Shown here piece after piece: positions 1 to 8,100 of a DNA stretch of 14,420 nt. Below the pieces are notes generated by a model. That model was not told the origin of the DNA and made no database searches. It was given only the letters and a program-made list of their open reading frames with translations. Source of the stretch: Euryarchaeota archaeon UBA561. GTDB lineage: Archaea > Thermoplasmatota > Poseidoniia > Poseidoniales > Poseidoniaceae. The position numbers and the translations under genes are program-made. Position 1 is the stretch's first letter. Each line of letters opens with the position of its first letter. Location of the stretch: positions 1-14,420 of the forward strand of contig DANX01000001.1 in assembly GCA_002502295.1 (NCBI GenBank), given 5' to 3'.

Positions 1-202
1 CAATCGAGGTGGCCGACCGGATGGTGAAGACCGAAGCCACAGCCGTTCAACCGGAGGTAGCTGGCAACGGAATGGACGACCTCAACGACGTTCTTCCGAC
101 AACGACTTCCGGAGAGCAAAAGGGAAACGCTCCGGGCATGCGCACAATCGACCACCGCGTGATTTCCGGACCCCACGGAAGTTTGAGCGAAAAGACGAAT
201 GA
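1..202 (+). CDS. C-terminal tail of an Arg/Gly/Ser-rich protein (5' end outside window)
   Basis: The second forward frame is open from the window edge to a TGA at 200-202 and encodes about 66 residues. Sixteen of these are Arg; most of the rest are Gly, Ser, Asp, Asn, Pro and Lys, with only one Trp and three Phe. This is the composition of a disordered, basic RG/RS-type nucleic-acid-binding tail, as found at the end of some RNA helicases and RNA-binding proteins; the folded part that would identify the family lies upstream and cannot be seen. Its stop overlaps an ATG by four bases (ATGA, 199-202), a common coupling arrangement with the next gene. The neighbouring third frame is also open here (9-251), but it runs 35 bases into the next gene, has an unremarkable composition, and is less convincing. 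The family is not identified. Confidence 0.5.
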   Translation, partial: NRGGRPDGEDRSHSRSTGGSWQRNGRPQRRSSDNDFRRAKGKRSGHAHNRPPRDFRTPRKFERKDE

Positions 203-203
203 A

Positions 204-211
204 GGGAGGTG
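204..211 (+). promoter_or_regulatory. Strong Shine-Dalgarno deciding the GTG start at 217
   Basis: GGGAGGTG is an excellent match to the complement of the 16S rRNA 3' end and lies five bases before GTG at 217. It lies downstream of the alternative in-frame ATG at 199, so it cannot serve that ATG. This favours initiation at 217, though the ATGA overlap with the preceding stop keeps 199 possible. Confidence 0.6.
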
Positions 212-216
212 CTTTG

Positions 217-1257
217 GTGAGCGCAGAATCACACTACCTCAACGCCCTTGAAGCCCTTGATGAAGGCGACAGGGACCGAGCCAAGTCAGAGGCAAAGAAA
301 GCGACATCTCAGGACCCAGATCATCTTGAGGCATGGTCCATCTTCGTGGATGCATGCTTGCCGCCAAACGGCATTCCTCCAACCATGACCGAGGCTGCTC
401 AAGCCCTTTCTGCGATTAAGAAAATCGTTGCCGCCGATCCAAGTCGAATGGACATGTGGGTTCGTGGTGGCCGGTTGATGGCCGACGATCTCGGCATGCT
501 TCACGATGCTTTGCACTGGTGGCAAACCTGCCGTGAAATCGCACCGCAGGAAGTCACACCCGTGGTTGAAATGGCTTCCATTTTGGCAGACATGGGGGAA
601 TACACGAACGCACAAGAGCGCCTTCAGTCCATTCTTGATGATAACATGGATGTGGGCATGACGCAATTTCGGAAGATTAACAGCCTTCTGCAACTCGTTC
701 GAGCGGCTGCTGCTCAACAACAACGGGACATCTTCAAGCCAAATGAAAAACACCACGATGGTTGGGAAGCCATTCGCCAAAAAATGCGTAAGCCCCCGCT
801 TTCGGAGAACTTCATATTCCTTATCACGGCCGTTCCAATCCTTCTCATTTTGATCATTTTACTCCAAGGGATGAGTGGGCCGAGCTTTAACATTGGAACG
901 CTGTGCTTGAACACCCTCGTTATTCTCATTGTGATTCTGGTCTGCATGCGGAACGCCAAACGTTGGTTCCAAATCATCAACCGACCTGCGTTCAATCTTC
1001 TCAGAGCGATGAATTTTGAAGCAGCGACGGGATACACCGTGATGGAGGAGGACATTCGGACATCGGTGCTGTACGTCTACATCATGCAGCGAAAACCCAA
1101 ATCATGGCAGGAACGCATGCTCAAAATCATTGACAACGGCAGTCCGCTCCCCAAAAACTGGCGACTGCGCCTTCCTGATTTTGAATCCCATCGAGGGGAT
1201 GACGGCGAAGTGAGAATTGAAAGCGGTCCGTTGCTCCAAGCCTACGAGGAAGAGTGA
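217..1257 (+). CDS. TPR-like protein with two central transmembrane helices
   Basis: This is a 346-residue protein from the GTG at 217; the in-frame ATG at 199 would add six residues. Residues about 3-160 are helical and TPR-like: the first repeat has the pattern of paired helices (YLNALEALDEGDRDRAKSEAKKA followed by DPDHLEAWSIFV in outline), and later segments repeat the A-x-x-DP and W-x-x-xG-x-L spacing. Two strongly hydrophobic helices follow at about 197-217 and 225-245, joined by a short loop. A charged C-terminal region of about 100 residues has no obvious motif and ends in an acidic tail. Both soluble parts are probably cytoplasmic, because a two-helix hairpin returns the chain to the same side and there is no signal peptide. 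TPR domains usually mediate protein-protein contacts, so a scaffold or assembly role at the membrane is a guess. The gene converges with the 217-aa membrane protein gene, with 70 bases between the two stop codons. Exact function unknown. Confidence 0.88.
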   Translation: MSAESHYLNALEALDEGDRDRAKSEAKKATSQDPDHLEAWSIFVDACLPPNGIPPTMTEAAQALSAIKKIVAADPSRMDMWVRGGRLMADDLGMLHDALHWWQTCREIAPQEVTPVVEMASILADMGEYTNAQERLQSILDDNMDVGMTQFRKINSLLQLVRAAAAQQQRDIFKPNEKHHDGWEAIRQKMRKPPLSENFIFLITAVPILLILIILLQGMSGPSFNIGTLCLNTLVILIVILVCMRNAKRWFQIINRPAFNLLRAMNFEAATGYTVMEEDIRTSVLYVYIMQRKPKSWQERMLKIIDNGSPLPKNWRLRLPDFESHRGDDGEVRIESGPLLQAYEEE

Positions 1258-1327
1258 CTGGCGCACATCATCGTCTCATGCTGCGTGCCGAGAGCGAAAG
1301 CGGTGGAAAATTGAAGCGAACATGTTG

Positions 1328-1981
1328 TCATTGGTCAACGAACCAAAGTCCTGGTGCGAGACTACCGATGTAAAATCCAATGCCAACAAACCCGAGAATG
1401 CTTAAATCCTCTTCAAACAGGTCAACGGTTCCTAACACTGAGGCAACGAGGAACAAACCAAAGTATACGAAATGGATGATTGCGAGGACCTTGGTGCTCT
1501 TTTTTGTTGCAATGAGTAAGGATGCAATAATTGCGGAGAGACCATAGACAATCGGAGATAAAACAAGCATGGCAGCAGCAACGACAAACATGGTAATTCC
1601 AAAGTCAAATTCAGATTCTCCGCCGCCTACACTGCTTCCGGATTCACCGCCTAAATCACTCGAGGCTTCTATGGCCTCACCAATTAGACCAAGCAAATCA
1701 AGCCCCGAAACTGAGAAGCCTAAAACGCTGACATAAGGCATCAGAATCGAGAAGAAAATCAGACCGACACCGATCCAAGGGACAACTTTCCGTTTGGATT
1801 CCGCAGCAACCGCCATGTTTGGTGAGAAAACGGTCGTTTGAGGTGAAATGGTCGCTGTTGCTTGTTGTACAGGCACATGCACCACCGTAGGCTGAGGTTG
1901 AACCACCGTGAGTGAAGGTTGATTCGCAGGAATCCATTCGGTTCCATTCCACATCCACTGTCCATCCTCACTCAATTGCAT
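1328..1981 (-). CDS. Four-helix membrane protein with N-terminal DGQWMWNGTEW motif
   Basis: From the ATG at 1981 this encodes 217 residues. The first 18 residues carry a small Trp-rich motif (DGQWMWNGTEW, residues 6-16). It resembles the short W-x-W-x-G-x-x-W modules (DUF2510-like) found at the N-terminus of membrane proteins. A Pro/Gln/Val/Thr-rich linker follows (about 20-60), then four hydrophobic helices at about 67-90, 128-157, 164-186 and 194-213. The loop between helices 1 and 2 is Gly/Ser/Glu-rich (about 102-126). An in-frame upstream ATG at 2029 would add 16 residues. I prefer 1981 because a TTTATC box is centred 26-27 bases before it, the spacing expected for a leaderless archaeal mRNA, and because the motif then starts right at the N-terminus. 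The gene follows the giant surface protein gene on the same strand but appears to have its own promoter. Function unknown. Confidence 0.87.
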   Translation of the reverse strand: MQLSEDGQWMWNGTEWIPANQPSLTVVQPQPTVVHVPVQQATATISPQTTVFSPNMAVAAESKRKVVPWIGVGLIFFSILMPYVSVLGFSVSGLDLLGLIGEAIEASSDLGGESGSSVGGGESEFDFGITMFVVAAAMLVLSPIVYGLSAIIASLLIATKKSTKVLAIIHFVYFGLFLVASVLGTVDLFEEDLSILGFVGIGFYIGSLAPGLWFVDQ

Positions 1982-2004
1982 GGAGATTCTACCTTTTACT
2001 TCTT

Positions 2005-2010
2005 GATAAA
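2005..2010 (-). promoter_or_regulatory. TATA-like box for the 217-aa membrane protein
   Basis: On the minus strand this reads TTTATC, centred 26-27 bases upstream of the ATG at 1981. Archaeal TATA boxes lie about 26-27 bases before the transcription start, so transcription would begin at or next to the ATG and give a leaderless mRNA. It is a sequence-only call; the box also lies inside the longer alternative reading frame that starts at 2029. Confidence 0.45.
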
Positions 2011-2080
2011 CGTGTAGGTCCCGAAACATTGGCTCAACTTTTCCCTAGCCAAAGAGGTCCAGCGTGCCGCCTGCGTAGCC

Positions 2081-2110
2081 AAAACCAGCGAAAACGAGGG
2101 TGCTTAGCAC
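2081..2110 (-). terminator. Possible terminator after the giant surface protein gene
   Basis: Just after the stop codon of the giant gene, the minus strand has a small hairpin (GTGCT-A-AGCAC, 2100-2110, extendable with one mismatch). It is followed by two T4 runs (2091-2094 and 2081-2084). Archaeal termination depends mainly on T-rich tracts, and these are short, so this is a weak call. Confidence 0.28.
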
Positions 2111-2116
2111 TCACGT

Positions 2117-5100
2117 CTACTGCTGGGATTGTGCATACTGCACAGCGTATTGCTGTGCATAAGCCGCAGCCGTTGCTGCATCGTAGCCTTGAGAAACGAA
2201 CTGCTGGTAGTACTGATCGTACACCGCTTGGTCATATCCAGCCGCAGGTTGTGCTGCAGCAGCAGGTTGCGCTGCAGCAGGTTGTGCGGCTGCACCGCCA
2301 CCGACGTACTGAGCAGCAAAGGCCCTCGCTGTTTCTTCTGGGTAACCCTGAGCGATGAGTTGTTGAACGTACTGCTCGGTAGGGTCGAGAGCATCGGCCC
2401 CAAAGGCACCTTCCATTCCACCGAAGGCATCGTCCTTGTCGTCGTTGCGACGCATGAACATCAACGATCCGACGACAACGATCAGGAGGATTACTCCACC
2501 AGCGATGAGCATCATTGGGTCAATACCGCTCGATGCGTCATCCCCGTCGCTCGAAGACTGTGTGTTGTCCTTCCATTCTCCGGTGGTCGGGTCATAAGAC
2601 CAAGCCCCAACCCACTGACAATCACCGTTCGCGTCGAGGACGAACTCGCCACCGGCTTCAATGGCCTGTGGGTCGGCTTCCAATCCCTGGCAAGCGGGGA
2701 GGTCCAGTTCTATCCACTTGATGGTGACCCATCGCTCGTTTGGATAAGTTCCCTCGTAATACTTGATGTAAACGGATTGTCTCGTGGACGTGTTGGTGTA
2801 AAAACTGCTCATGTCAAGCGTGAGCTCAAAGGTTTCACCGTCGCTCAAGTTGTCACTCTTGGCCCACAGATCAAGGAGGCTGAGTTGGTACTTCGTGGCC
2901 GCAGAGGCGCTGAGGTTATCTTGGAAGAACGCTGCTTCAACGTAGACTTCACCCGTTTCTGAACCGGACAAGACCTTACCGGAGATGGTGATGGTGTCGT
3001 CAACGAACCGGGTATCGTTCAAGTTCGCATTGTCCCATTGGACGTCAGGGGCTTCATCACCAAAGCCGTCTGGAACGACGACGAAGTACATTCGGTGCTT
3101 CTCAGAGAACTTCCCTGCGCTATCGTAAACAACCAATTCAATGCGAATCTGGTTCTCGGTCGTGCCGGTTGAATCAACGGTGACGTTTTGGAATTTGTAC
3201 GACCATTGTCCACCGCTAGCGGCTGTCTGTGTGAAAGTATGTCCGTCCAAATCAAACGAATCATCGCCGTATGGGGCGTCAAACAGAACCTTCCATTCAT
3301 AGCTCTCAATGCCATTACCGTCAAGGGCATCCATGTCCATGGATTCGCTGGCGTCAAAGTGAACAACCAACTCAGCGTCATCGCCCTCTCCTTGGAGGAT
3401 GATGCGGTTGATGTCCCATTCAACATTGGATACCGTCTTTGTCCCGACGAACTCAATGTTGTCTTCGTACTCGGGGCGGATGTCAACAACAGCGTTGGCT
3501 TCTGGTCGGAATTCGTCCGCATAGACGTCGTTGGTCTCAACAACCACATCGATGGTTCGAGCGTGGCCATTGTCATCGTGCAACATCAACGTGATGTGCC
3601 ATTGCTCACCTTGGGCACAACCGGTCTGAGAAGCCAAATCGGCCTTACAGAACACCATGCTTGGCGAGGTTTCGGTGGAGTGACCGGTCACGCCGGTTGC
3701 TAGGCTGCTTCCGTCCCAGTTCGTTGGGCCGTCGATGATCCAGTCTGCTTGGAGGGTTTCGCTGGTACTGGTCGTGAAACCAAAGTTCAGCGTAGCATCG
3801 CTCTTCATGTAGCGGAGAGCGTATTTTCCTGTGCTCGGGTCAAGGCTTGGAACTTCGTCGTTGATGGTCAAGTCCAATCCATTCCCAAGTGTTCCAAAGC
3901 CATCGGGATATGGGTTGACTTGGTACTTCAGGAGGTTTCCAAGCAGCGGGAAAGTTGAGCTATCGGCACGCTCGGAGTGGGTAGCGACGTCAATGGTTGA
4001 GACGATGAGACCACCAGAGAAGTAGCTGCAAACGCCCAACACGGTGTCTTGGATGTCTTCCGCAGAGCGAATGAGGCGCTGGAAGTAGCCACCGTCTTCC
4101 ATGTAGCCGTTGCACGTCTCAGGGACGTTGTTGGTGCTCACCGATTTCGTGTTGAGCACGGCTTGGGCAACACCAGAGTTGGCGTCAAAGCCTTGGAAAG
4201 CGTTGACGTCGATGTTATCCATGACCGGGTGGTAAGGGTCTGCAAGGTCCATGGTGTTGTAGGTCACCTGGGTGCTGGCCGTGTCACGGCTCTGCACGTC
4301 CAGTCCGAACGGCAGGCGTCCTGCCAGCCCTTGGTCAAGACCGTAAATCTGGCTACCGAGTGGTCCCAAGTGGGCCTGAACGGTACCGCCTGCAGACATG
4401 AAGTTCTCGAGGACGGTTCGTCGTGCGGGCTCACCAAGGTACTGATAGTATCCATCGCCGCCAAATTGGGTGTCTTTGGCAACCAAGATGTCTTGCCATG
4501 GTAGGATGATTTTGTCGTAATGTGTGAACCAACCTGCGTCGAAGTAGGTGCTCCAATCGTTGATTTCATACTGCGTGTAGCTCATACCCAGAATGGCCAT
4601 GTCTTGCTTGATGGCGGTGGTTCGAGACGAAGTGTCCGAAAGGATGGCCACGTCGATTTGGTCAGCGAAGGTGGCGTGGAAGTAGCGCTCATTGCCGGTT
4701 TCAGAGCCGTCGGCTAAGAGACCGTAGAAGCTGATGTTGTAGGTTGCTCCGTCAATCCATCCGTTCCATGGCGTGAACGACACGGAGGTCTTCTCCTGGC
4801 TTTGCAGCGTCACTGCGGGACCGGAATCCACGAGGTGTGCTTGGCTTCCATCGGCCATATCTGTGACTTCCATGTAGAAGATGTAATCGCCAGCAAGCAC
4901 GCCGTTGGTTGCTTGGATATCCCATGAGTGGGTGAGAGCGCTGTCGATGGGCAAAACGCATTCGAGGGTTTGGTCGTCGTGGCAAGCCAGAATGTCAGGC
5001 TTTCCGATGGAGATGTCAACCGATTCAACGTTGAAGATAACACGCTCAATGTTGTTGGCTTCAGAGATCTCGTTATCGTTGTACCAAGGCTTGCCCATCG

Positions 5101-8100
5101 TCGTGTTGTCAAACACGGTCTTCACGTCGAGTCGGTAAACACCAGAAAAGAACTCGTGGCTTGCAATGACCGAGGATGCTACATCTTCAGCATCGACGTT
5201 GGTTCGCGAGTCGGTGTAGACGGCGTCTTGCACGAACGTATATTCCTGCAGCGAGATGTTGTTGAACCCAATACCTGCAAATCCGTCATTGATACCGTTG
5301 CGCCCGTCGTCATCGGATTGGAAATCGAAATGGACATCAACGGTTGAGCCTTGCAAAGACATGCACTCCGCACGCCACTGACTGGAGTCTTGAGAAGAAC
5401 GGTTTTGGATGTACAAGTGGGTCAAATCAATGCTGGTGGTTTTGACCAGTTCATCGGAATTGAAGAACACGTTGTAGTTACCAGTGCCGTCAGTGTTGGA
5501 AGGGTCGCCAATGAAGGACAGTTCTGTTTGGTCAATGGATTCTGTGCTGTTAACGATGCCATCGCCGTTGTCATCGCTTCGACAGGTTCCGTCTTCGTTG
5601 TAATCGTTCCATTGTGCAAACACCAATCCAGTGTAGTTGGCACCGTCTTTGTTGTAATCAACGCTCATCGAAGCGTAGTCGCTTGGATCTATGTTGCCTT
5701 CTTGGTCAATGGTGTAGAAGGTGTCTGCATAATACTCAAAGTTGAGGGAAACGAAATCACCGCTCATGCTTGTCAAGTCAATGTCAGGAATTGTAAGCGT
5801 CTCGTTGGCCCAAGCATCGTCGTAGCCGAGTGTCCCTGTATCACAAGGGTGCCCAAACCAGTAGGCGTTGTTGTCAAAGATCTTGGTCGAACATGAGTCT
5901 TCGTTGTAGATAGCACCCTTTGGTTGCTGGTTTTCTTCATACCGGTATCCTTCGCTACCCCCTTCAAAGGTTTCCTCACAAACGGCAGATGGTGTACCGC
6001 AGTACACATCGGATGGTGTCGCCGAGTAAACCGTGGCTTCGATGTCAAAGTCCACAGGTGTGTTGCCGTAGTTGTTGGTGACCACTCCAATGTCAAACGT
6101 GCCCTCGGCATAAAGACCGCCGGGCTTGAAGAAATCAATCGATTCAACCGTGGGGTCGTAGACGTTGAACGGTGTTACATATGACACGATGTCGTCGTTG
6201 ATGTTTTGTTCATCCCAAGCGTTGTTCGAAATTGTCGCAGAGATGCGATACGTGGTGTCGTTGAGAAGGTCTGCTTGAATGGAGGTTGTGTATTCCTGTC
6301 CAGGTTCAAGGTTTGTGAACGGACCAATGGTGGTGGATTGCGTTTGTGGGTTCGGTAGGAACGCCGTGTTCTGCTTCCAAATGGAGAGGTTGTCAACTGC
6401 AAATCCATCGCGCCCACTCCACCGGCTTTCGTTGTCGTCAGCAGTTGAGCCGATGAAGCCAGTTCTGAATCGGAAACGAATGTCCACGGTCTCACCGGCC
6501 CATGGGGAAAGATCGAAGGTTCCGAAGTCTTCTTCGGTGAAATTGTCCCAGCCGTAGTAGGTGCCAGCGTTGAGTAGGCCAGACACGAGGCTTTCTGCGT
6601 AGTAGCCATACCTTTGCTTATCGGCACGTTCCCAGTCAAAGCCGCCCCACATGGAGGCCCCGGAGTAGCAAGCGCCCTGAATGGCGGCCAGTCCTGGACA
6701 AGCCATGAGGTTCCATCCGGACTCTTCGCTGTAGACCTCAATGATGGCGAGGTCATCCATCACTTCTGTAATGACGACACCGCCGGTTTGGGTTTGTTGA
6801 CCGAGTGCTCCGAATCCGAGGTGTCGGAAGAGCTCAACGCTCATGAAAGCACGATCTGCACCGGACAAATCAACATCGTTCAGGACCATGCCGTCGTCCC
6901 AGTTCTTGCCGTATCCGCTCCATTCATCGCCTGAGGAGTTTGTCTTCATTTCACCGGCCCACATGAAATCGGTTGGATTGAGGTAGTTCGCAGATGAATT
7001 GGGGCCATTGTTCCCCGTCGTGGCCCCTGTTGAGTGGTTGGTCTCGAGATGCCAGTTCGTTGCGCCGTCTATGTATTCTTCAAAGGTCCACGAACAACCA
7101 GATCCGCAGCCCGTCAACACTTCAGGACTGTCCCAGTCGTTGGCATACACCGAGGCGTTGGTTGAATTGGCCTCGTCCACAATCTGGAGAACCAGATCAA
7201 GGTCAGCGGTTTGACCGTTGAGGGTGTCCATGCCCGTGTTGGTAACGGTGACATTGATGTCCCGTGTGCCTTCACCGACCAAGCCAAAGAATCGGTCGGT
7301 TGGCGTAATTTCCAAGTCGGAAACGGCCATGTCTTTGTTGTCCATTTCAATAACGGTGATGGTGTCGTATTGGCCTGCCCAGCCAAGGTTGTCCCGCCAG
7401 CCGCCAAAGGCGTAGTTGGTGTGGCCAACAGCGAGGTCAGGCGCAGAGCTTGCTCCGCCTTGGAGGTCCCCCACAGCGACGGTGGATGGTCGTCGGCTTG
7501 CTGGGTATGAAAGCGGACTCACGTGCCCGCCGTTGCCGTCGGAAAGAGTCACTTGAATGGTGGTTGGATAGTTGAGATAGAATCCAGATTCAGTTCCACC
7601 AGCGGAGTCTGTGGTGTTTTCTTGATAGGCGATGGTGGGGTTCACGAAGTCGGGTTCGCCGTCTCCGTTCAGGTCATCAACCGCCATTGCGTAGGAAATA
7701 TACGGTCCGAAATAGGCGTTTTGTGCGTTTCCAAAGGTGCCTTGGGCGGATGCAGTCATGAACGTGACGTTTTCTGCGTTTGAGTCCATCATGGCGATGG
7801 TGTCAATGTAACCGTTGCCGCCAATGTCAGCGATGTCAAAGTCTCGGGAGCCAACTACACCAAATTGGATGACGGTTGGGTTCGAGGACTGCGTGGTGAT
7901 GTCGGCTGGGTAAGAACCGGGCGTGGCAGCGACACCTGTGCATGAAAATTCAACGATGGTGACGTTGTCCGCGTTTCCTGGATTGGTGGTGGAACCGGTG
8001 CTGTAATCGAGCCCATATCCTCGCAAGAGGAAAATGTCGTCATCTGTGCACGATCCGCCAAGTCCCACGCTTTGCGTTTCTCCGTAGTCGCCGACTTCGA

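Noticed and set aside
9..251. Open frame of 80 codons at the left edge
   Set aside because: It overlaps the start of the TPR-like gene by 35 bases in another frame, has no recognisable composition, and competes with the Arg/Gly-rich frame ending at 202, which fits the ATGA junction better.
1258..1327. Shared bidirectional terminator between the converging genes
   Set aside because: I found no convincing stem-loop and only short T or A runs in these 70 bases.
1982..2029. Longer start of the 217-aa membrane protein at ATG 2029
   Set aside because: A TATA-like box inside the extension gives a leaderless start at 1981, and the Trp motif would no longer be N-terminal.
2247..2294. Three near-identical 15-base units, possible minisatellite
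   Set aside because: The units differ at some bases and are explained by the Ala/Gln/Pro linker they encode; they are too few for a variable-number repeat claim.
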